DNA of 64,000 nucleotides from Pullulanibacillus camelliae (GTDB lineage Bacteria > Bacillota > Bacilli > Bacillales > Sporolactobacillaceae). A program made the translations under genes and the position numbers. Shown one piece after another: positions 25,316 through 33,358 of the stretch. A model generated the notes under the pieces. That model worked only from the letters and a program-made list of their open reading frames with translations, made no database searches and had not been told where the DNA came from. Position 1 is the stretch's first letter. Each line of letters starts with the position of its first letter. The stretch is taken from assembly GCF_014642655.1 (NCBI RefSeq), contig NZ_BMIR01000016.1, forward strand, positions 25,759 through 89,758, given 5' to 3'.

Positions 25316-25966
25316 ATGAAAAAAGCACTGATTTTTCAAGGGGGCTGGGATGGTCATGAGCCAGAGCAGGTTGCCGAGATATTAAGAGGTGTCCTTGTTG
25401 AGGAACAGTTTGAGGTAAAAGTGACAGATACTTTAGACACGCTAGCTCAAGACGACCTCAGTCAGTATGATCTTATTGTTCCGAATTGGACTCAGGGAAC
25501 GATTACAAAGGATCAGCTTCAGCCATTATTAAATGCTGTAGAAAGTGGCACAGGTCTTGCGGGCTTGCATGGCGGAATGGGCGATTCCTTCCGCATGGAA
25601 ACGGAGTACCAATTCATGGTCGGTGGTCAGTGGGTAGCTCATCCTGGCAACGATGGAGTGACTTATACGGTGCATATTTTAGACGAGGATCATCCTTTAA
25701 CTCAAGGAATGAAAGATTTTAAAGTCACATCCGAGCAATATTATATGCACGTAGATCCTGCGGTGAAAGTCCATGCCACCACACGCTTTCCTGTAGCTGA
25801 TGGTCCACATGCGCCGAATGGTGAAGTGGAGATGCCTGTCGTTTGGTCCAAAAGATGGGGCAAGGGTAGGGTGTATTACTGCTCATTAGGCCATGTTGCC
25901 AATATTGTCAGCATGCCAGAAGTCATCTCACTCATGCGTAAAGGCATGGTATGGGCTGCAAGGTAA
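25316..25966 (+). CDS. ThuA-like glutamine-amidotransferase-fold protein
   Basis: 216 residues. ALIFQGGWDGHEPEQVAE at the N-terminus, LIVPNWTQGTI, GLAGLHGGMGDSFRMETEYQFMVGGQWVAHPG and VVWSKRWGKGRVYYCSLGH are diagnostic of ThuA (trehalose utilization) proteins, which have a class-I GATase-like fold. In rhizobia ThuA and the Gfo-type ThuB act on oxidised (3-keto) disaccharides. Here it follows SPI-5/Gfo-4 directly (AAAAGGAGG before ATG 25316), which supports a similar oxidised-sugar step. Confidence 0.85.
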   Translation: MKKALIFQGGWDGHEPEQVAEILRGVLVEEQFEVKVTDTLDTLAQDDLSQYDLIVPNWTQGTITKDQLQPLLNAVESGTGLAGLHGGMGDSFRMETEYQFMVGGQWVAHPGNDGVTYTVHILDEDHPLTQGMKDFKVTSEQYYMHVDPAVKVHATTRFPVADGPHAPNGEVEMPVVWSKRWGKGRVYYCSLGHVANIVSMPEVISLMRKGMVWAAR

Positions 25967-26006
25967 TCGACATCTCAGAAAATATTAAAACTAGGAGTTG
26001 TTACAG

Positions 26007-27323
26007 ATGGGATATTTCGACACAGTAGAAAAAATTAAATTTGAAGGTAAAGAATCCACTAATCCATTAGCATTTAAGTTTTATAATCCAGATGAAGTCG
26101 TCGGTGGCAAAACCATGAAGGACTGGCTGCGCTTCTCAGTTGCCTATTGGCATACGTTTACGATGGATGGTTCTGATCCATTCGGTGTGGGAACGATGAA
26201 TCGCCCTTTCAATGAATTCAGTGATCCATTGGATGCAGCCAAAGCGCGTGCTGATGCAGCATTTGAGTTATTTGAAAAATTAGGTGCGCCTTTCTATGCT
26301 TTTCACGATGTTGATATTGCTCCCGAAGGTGAAACATTACGAGAATCCAATAAAAATATTGATACAATCGTTGCTATTCTCAAAGACAAAATGCAAACCT
26401 CTGATATTAAATTGCTGTGGAATACGGCCAATATGTTTACTAATCCACGTTTCATGCATGGGGCAGCGACATCAAGTAATGCTGATGTTTACGCTTACTC
26501 TGCCGCTAAAGTGAAAAAGGGCTTGGAGGTTGCAAAAGAATTAGGTGCTGAGAACTATGTCTTCTGGGGTGGTCGCGAAGGGTACGAAAGCCTCTTAAAC
26601 ACAAATATGGCACTTGAATTAGACAATCTTGCCCGCTTTTATCATATGGCGATCGATTATGCCAAGGAAATCGGCTATGAAGGTCAATTCTTGATTGAAC
26701 CAAAGCCAAAAGAACCAACCAAACATCAATATGATTATGATACAGCAACAGCCTATGCCTTCTTACAAAAATACGGCCTACAAGACCACTTTAAAATTAA
26801 TATTGAAGCTAACCATGCGACGCTCGCTGGGCATTCCTTTGAGCATGAATTGCATTATGCACGAATCAACGGCATTTTAGGCTCAGTAGATGCTAACCAA
26901 GGTGACTATTTGCTTGGGTGGGATACTGATGAATTCCCAACAGATCTTCAGATGACTACCCTGGCCATGGTGGAGATCATTAAAAATGGTGGGCTTGGTA
27001 AAGGCGGATTGAATTTTGATGCTAAAGTACGCCGAACATCCTTTGAGCCCATTGACCTTTTCTATGCGCATATTGTTGGGATGGATAGCTTTGCGTTAGG
27101 CTTAAAAACCGCGCATCGTTTGATTGAGGATAAAGTCTTCGATACGTTTATTGAGGAGCGCTATCAAAGCTTTAACAAAGGGATTGGCTTAGATATCGTT
27201 AACGGCAATACGGATTTCCACAAGCTTGAGCAACATGCCTTGAGTGCGCATATCGAAAATAAATCGAGCCATCATGAGCTGATTCGTGGACTATTTAATC
27301 AATATCTTTTAACAAATAAGTAA
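26007..27323 (+). CDS. xylA: Xylose isomerase
   Basis: 438 residues, full length. Catalytic His100 and Asp103 in [11 protein letters not shown], metal-site [27 protein letters not shown], and the C-terminal [13 protein letters not shown] and FYAHIVGMD. Converts D-xylose to D-xylulose in the cytoplasm. ATG 26007 has CTAGGAG upstream. It is the last gene of the XylR-operator-controlled operon and is followed by a strong terminator. Confidence 0.98.
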   Translation: MGYFDTVEKIKFEGKESTNPLAFKFYNPDEVVGGKTMKDWLRFSVAYWHTFTMDGSDPFGVGTMNRPFNEFSDPLDAAKARADAAFELFEKLGAPFYAFHDVDIAPEGETLRESNKNIDTIVAILKDKMQTSDIKLLWNTANMFTNPRFMHGAATSSNADVYAYSAAKVKKGLEVAKELGAENYVFWGGREGYESLLNTNMALELDNLARFYHMAIDYAKEIGYEGQFLIEPKPKEPTKHQYDYDTATAYAFLQKYGLQDHFKINIEANHATLAGHSFEHELHYARINGILGSVDANQGDYLLGWDTDEFPTDLQMTTLAMVEIIKNGGLGKGGLNFDAKVRRTSFEPIDLFYAHIVGMDSFALGLKTAHRLIEDKVFDTFIEERYQSFNKGIGLDIVNGNTDFHKLEQHALSAHIENKSSHHELIRGLFNQYLLTNK

Positions 27324-27337
27324 GTGGCATAAAGGAT

Positions 27338-27375
27338 GGGCGGGTACAAATGAGCACCTTGTACCCGCCCTTTTA
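27338..27375 (+). terminator. Strong terminator after xylA
   Basis: GGGCGGGTACAA pairs perfectly with TTGTACCCGCCC (12 bp), then TTTTAT. Transcription of xylB beyond needs partial read-through or its own promoter, which is not obvious. Confidence 0.9.
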
Positions 27376-27441
27376 TAAGAAATGAGGGTGCTTCTATAAT
27401 AATAGGAATGTTTGAAATGGAGATTGAAGGGGAGTAATGAT

Positions 27442-28938
27442 ATGAACTATGTGATTGGTATCGATCTAGGCACAAGTGCTGTCAAGGCCCTGCTTGTTGA
27501 TCAAAAAGGGCATGTGGCTGCTGAAGCTTCTGAGGATTTTCCTTTATACCATGATCAACCCGGCTACAGCGAACAAGATCCGGATGACTGGGTGAGACAA
27601 ACGAAGAAGGCGATCCGATCCCTGATTCAACACTCTAAGGTGGCACCGCAAGCTATAAAGGGCCTTAGCTTTTCTGGTCAAATGCATGGATTGGTTTTAC
27701 TTGATAAGAACATGCGCCCCTTGCGCCGAGCTATTCTTTGGAATGATACAAGGACCACGCAAGAATGTCATGAAATTGAAGCGCAAGTGGGTCTCAAAGA
27801 CCTGCTAGCCATTGCTAAAAATAGAGCGCTTGAAGGTTTTACATTGCCTAAGCTCTTGTGGGTGAAGAAGCATGAACCTGAGCAGTTTCAACATGCGACA
27901 ACATTCTTATTACCAAAGGATTACGTGCGCTATCATCTCACAGGGCAAGTCGGCATGGATCTATCGGATGCTGCAGGCACCTTGCTATTAGATATTACAA
28001 ATCGAAGATGGAGTGCAAAAATTGCTGAAAGGCTAGGCGTTGATCTCACGCTTTGCCCACCTATTGTTGAAGCGGAAGCTTGTGTTGGACACCTTACAAG
28101 GGGAGCTGCCAGTGAAACGGGTCTAACAGAAGAAACCATGGTTTTTGCTGGTGGAGCTGATAATGCCTGTGGGGCCATAGGATCGGGTATTTTATCTGAA
28201 GGAAAAACAATGTGCAGTATCGGTACTTCTGGCGTGGTGTTATCCTACGAGCCTTCTGGTAATCAAGATTTTTCGGGAAAGGTACATTACTTTAATCATG
28301 CGAAAAAGGGGAGCTTCTATACGATGGGAGTGACTTTAGCGGCGGGCTATAGCCTTGACTGGTTCAAAAAGACTTTTGTGAAGGCAGAATCGTTTGAAGC
28401 GCTCTTTCAACATATTAAAGAGGTTCCTGTTGGCTCGAAGGGGTTGCTGTTCACCCCTTATATCGTTGGTGAACGTACGCCACATGCTGACAGTAGCATT
28501 CGCGGGTCCTTCATCGGAGTGGATGCCACCCATACAAAATGGGATTTTGCCCGAGCGGTTGTCGAAGGGATTACGTTCTCTCTGAATGAGTCCATTAATA
28601 TATTAAAAGAGAGCGGCAAAACGATTGATTCAGTGATCTCCATAGGTGGTGGAGCAAAGAGTGAAGAATGGCTACAAATTCAAGCCGATGTGTTTGACGC
28701 GCCAATCATCAAATTAAAAAATGAACAAGGTCCTGGGATGGGTGCTGCTATGCTAGCGGCAGTTGGCTGTGGCTTTTTTCCGAGTTTAGAGGCCTGCTCA
28801 GACGTCTTTATTGAAGTTGAGAGACAGATTTCACCTATTCCGGAAAATGTTCAAGCTTATAAAGCATTGTTTAAGCTCTATCAGACGGTCTATGGGCAGA
28901 CACAGACGCTTTCAGAACACCTGCAAGCATTGAAATAA
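27442..28938 (+). CDS. xylB: Xylulokinase
   Basis: 498 residues, FGGY family. VIGIDLGTSAVKALLVDQKG (phosphate 1), SGQMHGLVLLDK, LPKDYVRYHLTG, the catalytic Asp in AGGADNACGAIGSG, and the ATP motif ISIGGGAKSEEWLQIQADV are complete. Phosphorylates D-xylulose. ATG 27442 follows AGGGGAG. It completes the isomerase pathway begun by XylA. Confidence 0.96.
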   Translation: MNYVIGIDLGTSAVKALLVDQKGHVAAEASEDFPLYHDQPGYSEQDPDDWVRQTKKAIRSLIQHSKVAPQAIKGLSFSGQMHGLVLLDKNMRPLRRAILWNDTRTTQECHEIEAQVGLKDLLAIAKNRALEGFTLPKLLWVKKHEPEQFQHATTFLLPKDYVRYHLTGQVGMDLSDAAGTLLLDITNRRWSAKIAERLGVDLTLCPPIVEAEACVGHLTRGAASETGLTEETMVFAGGADNACGAIGSGILSEGKTMCSIGTSGVVLSYEPSGNQDFSGKVHYFNHAKKGSFYTMGVTLAAGYSLDWFKKTFVKAESFEALFQHIKEVPVGSKGLLFTPYIVGERTPHADSSIRGSFIGVDATHTKWDFARAVVEGITFSLNESINILKESGKTIDSVISIGGGAKSEEWLQIQADVFDAPIIKLKNEQGPGMGAAMLAAVGCGFFPSLEACSDVFIEVERQISPIPENVQAYKALFKLYQTVYGQTQTLSEHLQALK

Positions 28939-28960
28939 GCTTTTTTAAAAGAAAAGAAAG

Positions 28961-29257
28961 TATAAAATTTCTGGTCATGAGGACGGTGCGATTTCCGCTC
29001 CAGGCCGCTCGCTTTCCGCGAGGGAGTGGTAAGCCTCTTCGCGCTGTTAAGGTCTTACCGATCTCCCACTTCCCGCAGGAGTCTAGTCTCCGCATCATGA
29101 GTCAGCGGCGCTCGAGGAACATACGATTTTAGAGTGTTCCGAATCTCGCGCCTTGCGCTCCCATCCACTTGACCAGACAATGAAGACCCTTTTATATTGG
29201 ATGATGCATAATACTAAGGACAAGGACCGGGCATGTTTTTCGCCCAGTTTTTCTTAT
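28961..29257. repeat. Family C GC-rich repeat, copy 1 (full, ~297 bp)
   Basis: Runs from TATAAAATTTCTGG to CGCCCAGTTTTTCTTAT. Contains TCCGCTCCAGGCCGCTCGC, CTTTCCGCG, CTTGCGCTCCCATCCACTTGACCAG, and ends with ACCGGGC...GCCCAGT and a T-run. The copy at 46478 is ~107 bp shorter. It directly abuts repeat B copy 2. Similar GC-rich dispersed elements occur in other Bacillales genomes as far as I recall. Confidence 0.85.
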
Positions 29258-29418
29258 ACTATCAGAATTTATAACCTCGCTGCCGCTCATAAAAGAAGAG
29301 AGTATAAGTGTAACTTTGACTTTCGCCATTAAATCTAAAGCTTGGCGACAACCTAAGTGTGTGATTTACAAAAATCACATCAGGAGTACCAGCGAAGTGG
29401 TGCAAGCTAAGTTTTCTA
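29258..29418. repeat. Family B dispersed repeat, copy 2 (161 bp)
   Basis: Same start, end and hairpin (TGTGATTT-ACAA-AAATCACA) as copy 1. End pairing is CTCGCTG with CAGCGAAG. No gene is seen in 29419-29730 beyond a small GCTTCC/GGAAGC hairpin at 29664-29680 and the cre-like site. Confidence 0.9.
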
Positions 29419-29698
29419 AATTGTAATAAAGATGTAATAAAAAAAGACGGCAAATGATTTGAAGATCTTGATCAACCTCTCTATGATTAGACTATGATAA
29501 GAAAAAGCTTTCGCCAAGGTGATGGTGGACGAGAGTGCAGGCGTTCTGTCATATTTGGCATTACAGGCTTTTTAAAGTGTTGATCAAAATGTGGGAGCGG
29601 GGCAGGCGTAACCCGAGCTTTATAAAACCATAGCGTTTATCATTTGTGACTGGAGATCATGATGCTTCCTTTTAGGAAGCTGTTCCATTCCTTTGTAA

Positions 29699-29712
29699 TG
29701 TAAGCGTTATAC
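29699..29712 (+). promoter_or_regulatory. cre-like site before SPI-6
   Basis: TGTAAGCGTTATAC matches 12 of 14 cre positions, 19 bp before the SPI-6 start. Confidence 0.4.
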
Positions 29713-29730
29713 TTATCGGGAGGTTATGAC

Positions 29731-30492
29731 GTGGGGAAAATCGGACTGCAGCTTTATTCGGTACGGGACAAGACGAGTGAAGATTTTTTCGGTACGATTC
29801 GTAAAGTTGGTGAGATGGGCTATGACGGCATTCAATTTGCAGGGTTTTTTAACAGTACAGCTCGTGAGCTTAAAGCGGTGATGGATGAGGCGGGCGTTGT
29901 GGCCGCAGGCAGTCACATGGGGCTTGATGCCCTCAAGGGTGAGCAATTGGAACAGACCCTTATGTTTAATAGAGAGATCGGTAATACTCTCATCATTTGT
30001 CCCGCCTTGCCCCAGGATTATCAGGAAAGTGCAGAAGGCTATGAAAGGGCGGCGGAACTCCTCAATCGAGTGGGGGAGACCTGTCAAAAGCAGGGATTTA
30101 CATTTGGGTATCATAATCATGCCTTTGAATTTACTGATTTAGGTGAGGGTGTCCGAGGCTTTGATATCCTTTTTGAAAATACGGACCCAGAGCTCGTCAA
30201 GATGGAGCTTGATTGTTATTGGGTAACTCATGGCGGCTTAGATCCTGAAGCAGTCATTCGCCGCTATCAAGAGCGTTGCGTCTCATTGCATATTAAAGAT
30301 ATGAAAATAAAAGATGGGGAAAAGGTGAGCACAGAAGTCGGGAACGGCACACTTGATATTAAGCGCCTTCTTGATGTTGGTGATCAATATGGTGTGAAGT
30401 GGTTTACTGTTGAGCAGGAGGATTTTGAAGGAGATACGCTTGAAAGCGCCGCAGTTAATGTAAAAAATTTAAAAGGGATAAGGGGAGAATAA
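29731..30492 (+). CDS. Sugar phosphate isomerase/epimerase-like TIM barrel (SPI-6)
   Basis: 253 residues; GLQLYSVRDKTSEDFFGTI, FGYHNHAFEF, MELDCYWVTHGG, LHIKDMKI and TVEQEDFEGD give the same signature as SPI-3. GTG start at 29731 behind CGGGAGG. The Gfo/Idh gene begins 2 bp after its stop, so they are one unit. LQLYSVR at the start is common in SPI proteins of secondary sugar pathways. Confidence 0.85.
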   Translation: MGKIGLQLYSVRDKTSEDFFGTIRKVGEMGYDGIQFAGFFNSTARELKAVMDEAGVVAAGSHMGLDALKGEQLEQTLMFNREIGNTLIICPALPQDYQESAEGYERAAELLNRVGETCQKQGFTFGYHNHAFEFTDLGEGVRGFDILFENTDPELVKMELDCYWVTHGGLDPEAVIRRYQERCVSLHIKDMKIKDGEKVSTEVGNGTLDIKRLLDVGDQYGVKWFTVEQEDFEGDTLESAAVNVKNLKGIRGE

Positions 30493-30494
30493 GC

Positions 30495-31478
30495 ATGATT
30501 AAAGTAGCTATGTTAAGCAAATGGCATGTCCATGCTCAGGATTATGCCAAGCAAGCGATGGAACATCCAGATTTACAAATCGTTCGCATTTGGGATGAAA
30601 ACCCAGAACGCGGTGAAGCGTGGGCCAAGGATCTTGGTGTAGCTTTTGAAGCGGATTTGGATAAAGTCTTATCAGATTCAGAGATTGATGCGGTGATTGT
30701 GGATACCCCGACTAATTTACATAAAGAGGTCATCTTAAAAGCGGTGAAGAATGGGAAACATATTTTCACAGAAAAGGTATTGGCCTTTACTGTAGCGGAT
30801 GTGGAGGACATTCTAGCCGCTGTCGAGGAGGCTGGCGTCCAACTCATGGTATCATTGCCAAGACTGACTGAGTCGCATTATATTTATGCACAACAGATTC
30901 TTGATCAAGGTACTTTAGGAGAGCTGACGACCATCCGCTGTCGGTTAGCCCATGACGGTGCTGTCCCGCGTGACGGACAATCCGAGGGCTGGTTGCCAGC
31001 ACATTTCTTCGATCCAGAGACATGTGGAGGCGGGGCGCTCATTGATCTAGGTGCTCATCCGATTTATTTAACGAATCGACTGGCGGGGAATGCGACCGCG
31101 CTTTCAGCTCATTTTTCCTCTTATCTTGGACATCAAGTAGAGGATAATGCCATCGTTATTGTCGATTATGAGTCAGGGGCGCAAGGGATTATTGAAGCAG
31201 GATTTGTGGCAAAGGGCAGTCCTTTTTCTTTGGAGCTTTATGGAACGAAGGGATCACTCCTCATTGCTGACGATGTCATTCGCTTGCGAACCAATGAAGT
31301 GAAGCAATTTACACCAGATGAGTTACCAGCACCTATCTCCATGCCAATGGTGCAATGGGTGGATGCTATTCTTCGCCATCAAGAACCTTCAATCACAGCA
31401 ACAGATATCAGAAAGTTAACCGAAATCAATCAAGCGGCTGCACGCTCGCATCGTGAAGGTCAGCGTGTAACACTTTAA
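30495..31478 (+). CDS. Gfo/Idh/MocA family dehydrogenase (Gfo-5)
   Basis: 327 residues, a short member. The NAD(P) motif is unusual: VAMLSKWHVHAQDYAK lacks the normal GxGxxG. HIFTEKVLAFTVADVE replaces EKP by EKV but keeps the Lys. GGGALIDLGAHPIYLTNRL is the catalytic Asp/His helix. The changed glycine loop suggests altered or weaker cofactor binding. The ATG at 30495 is 2 bp after SPI-6. Confidence 0.82.
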   Translation: MIKVAMLSKWHVHAQDYAKQAMEHPDLQIVRIWDENPERGEAWAKDLGVAFEADLDKVLSDSEIDAVIVDTPTNLHKEVILKAVKNGKHIFTEKVLAFTVADVEDILAAVEEAGVQLMVSLPRLTESHYIYAQQILDQGTLGELTTIRCRLAHDGAVPRDGQSEGWLPAHFFDPETCGGGALIDLGAHPIYLTNRLAGNATALSAHFSSYLGHQVEDNAIVIVDYESGAQGIIEAGFVAKGSPFSLELYGTKGSLLIADDVIRLRTNEVKQFTPDELPAPISMPMVQWVDAILRHQEPSITATDIRKLTEINQAAARSHREGQRVTL

Positions 31479-31499
31479 TGTAAGGAGGTGTACGTCATT

Positions 31500-31768
31500 A
31501 TGATAAAGCCATTACGCGTCGGTATTATTGGAGCGGGTGGGATCGCCAGAGGCGCACATTTGCTGAACGTATTTCCATTAACTCATTGACGTGACTCCTG
31601 CTTATCTTTTAAAAAAAAGGCGGTCATGAGGTAGAAGTCAAACGTTTTGTTGAGTGCTGTTTGAATGGAACGGAGCCTCTGAGCACCCCTCAGCAGAGGA
31701 TAGCTTTACAAAAAATTGTAAATGGCATCTATCACTCAGCCGAAACGGGTGAGCTGGTGAGGTTTTGA
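31500..31768 (+). pseudogene. Gfo/Idh/MocA dehydrogenase remnant with large internal deletion
   Basis: TAAGGAGGTG and ATG 31500 begin KPLRVGIIGAGGIARGAH, a normal NAD(P) motif, but the frame stops at 31587. From about 31610, in another frame, EVEVKRFVECCLNGTEP, STPQQRIALQKIVNGIY, HSAETGELVRF and a stop at 31766 match a Gfo/Idh C-terminus. About 270-290 middle residues are missing. It is a former sixth Gfo gene of this operon. Confidence 0.8.
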
Positions 31769-31783
31769 TATACATCATCGACT

Positions 31784-31815
31784 AAGCGCTTCTCCTATAT
31801 TGGGAGGGCGCTTTT
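31784..31815 (+). terminator. Terminator after the Gfo remnant
   Basis: AAGCGC...GCGCTT stem extended inward by TTCTCC/GGGAGG (wobbles, one mismatch), then TTTT. It ends the SPI-6/Gfo-5 operon. Confidence 0.65.
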
Positions 31816-32077
31816 GGTTTGTGAAACTTAGAAGCTGGCCCCAATACCTCTCGAGGTGATGTTAATAGTGCAAAAAAACATTCTTCAAAAGAAATTATAA
31901 ATATAAAGAGTAAGCGTATTTTGAAATTCAGGATAAAGTGTGATATACATTGCCTGAGTCAACTTTTCCTTTAGAGCGATTAGGAGATTATTGTAAAGAC
32001 CCTAAGAAATATTCCAGCTCATACGAAGGCTATCAAAATAAGAGCCTTATACAAAAAGGAGACTAGGCATTCATATT
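31816..32077. other. Intergenic region before SGNH hydrolase
   Basis: AT-rich; nothing recognised as a gene, repeat or clear promoter. AAAAAGGAG near 32052-32060 is 17 bp before the next ATG, unusually far for a ribosome site. Confidence 0.4.
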
Positions 32078-33310
32078 ATGAAGTATGGAAAAAAACGCTG
32101 GATTGTTTTCTTGCTATGTTGTATTGCACTATTATTTGTTATCCTAACAGCTTTTGGCGTGAAGTCCAAGCTACCGTCTAAGCCAGGAAAATGGGTGGCG
32201 GGGTGGAGCGCCCCCCCTCAGCCACCAAGTGAAACAGGAGTTTCTCATGATGGCTTCACCAACCAAACCCTTCGGATGATTGTTCATCCGAATATTGGTG
32301 GAGATCATGTGAGATTGCATTTTTCAAATGTTTTTGGTACAGCTCCTGTCACCTTTCAAGCGGTTCGTGTTGCTAATGACCAGGGAGGGGCACAGACATT
32401 ATTAGGAAGTGATCGTAAAGTTACTTTTAAAGGAAAAGCTGCCATTACGATTCCACCAGGTCAGACAGTCACGAGCGATCCCGTATCGATTCATGTTGAT
32501 AGTCAGAGAAATTTGGCTGTCAGCATTTATGTTAAAAAAGGAACTGGCCCGACAACCTGGCATCAGCATTCCATGCAAACGACCTACTTATCTACTTCGG
32601 GGAATCATGCGTCTGATAAGCTTGGAACAGCATTTAAAAAGAAAGAGCAGGAATGGTTTTGGCTTGATGGGGTTGATGTGAAAGCCGATTCTGGTGTGAA
32701 GGGAGCGATTGCTGTCGTAGGTAGTTCCATTGCCAACGGCAATCATTCTACACCTGATACCAATCGGCGCTGGATTGATGATTTGGGTGAGCGCCTTAAC
32801 AGCGAGCAACCAGGGACGTGGTCGATTATTAATGCGGGCATTTCTGCAAATCAATTGTTGGAAAGCTCCGATGCCAATGGAGAAAAGCCGTTGAACAGGC
32901 TGAAACGCGATGTATTCAGTCAGACGGATATCTCGGGTGTTATCTTACATGAGGGCATCAATGACATTCGCCATCATCCTGATATAGATGCCGATCAAAT
33001 GATACATGAGATGAAGAAGATCATCCGTGCGAGTCATGAACATGGTTTAAAGATTTATGGAGGAACGATAGTCCCCTATGGTGGCGCAAAATTGTACACT
33101 GACAGTGGAGAAAAGACGAGAGAAGCAGTCAACCATTGGATTCGAACCAGTGGAGCCTTTGACGGTGTCATCGATTTTGACAAAGCATTAAGGGATCCTA
33201 AAGATCCTAAGCGGTATCGTCCAGGCTATGGGTGGAGTGACCATTTTCACCCCAATGATAAAGGCTATCAAGTGATGGCAGATGCCGTTAATTTCTCTCT
33301 CTTTAAGTAG
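32078..33310 (+). CDS. Secreted SGNH/GDSL hydrolase
   Basis: 410 residues. N-terminal signal or anchor segment (GKKRWIVFLLCCIALLFVIL, then TAFG). Residues ~38-200 form a beta domain starting WVAGWSAPPQPP. The SGNH domain follows: block I VVGSSIANGNHS (normally GDSITDG; Ser kept, Asp changed to Ser), block III HEGINDIRHH, block V WSDHFHPND with the catalytic Asp-His. Likely an extracellular carbohydrate acetylesterase. The ribosome site is poorly placed. Confidence 0.85.
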   Translation: MKYGKKRWIVFLLCCIALLFVILTAFGVKSKLPSKPGKWVAGWSAPPQPPSETGVSHDGFTNQTLRMIVHPNIGGDHVRLHFSNVFGTAPVTFQAVRVANDQGGAQTLLGSDRKVTFKGKAAITIPPGQTVTSDPVSIHVDSQRNLAVSIYVKKGTGPTTWHQHSMQTTYLSTSGNHASDKLGTAFKKKEQEWFWLDGVDVKADSGVKGAIAVVGSSIANGNHSTPDTNRRWIDDLGERLNSEQPGTWSIINAGISANQLLESSDANGEKPLNRLKRDVFSQTDISGVILHEGINDIRHHPDIDADQMIHEMKKIIRASHEHGLKIYGGTIVPYGGAKLYTDSGEKTREAVNHWIRTSGAFDGVIDFDKALRDPKDPKRYRPGYGWSDHFHPNDKGYQVMADAVNFSLFK

Positions 33311-33319
33311 CAAACGATT

Positions 33320-33358
33320 AAAAAAGGTCATCAGGTGTTATTGACTGATGACCTTTTG
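33320..33358. terminator. Bidirectional terminator between SGNH and CapA genes
   Basis: AAAAGGTCATCAG pairs perfectly with CTGATGACCTTTT (13 bp). Flanking A and T runs make it work on both strands. The stop codon and last codons of the CapA gene lie in the loop and one arm. Confidence 0.9.

Noticed and set aside
27338..27375. Riboswitch or attenuator between xylA and xylB
   Set aside because: A simple perfect terminator hairpin without an alternative antiterminator pairing visible.
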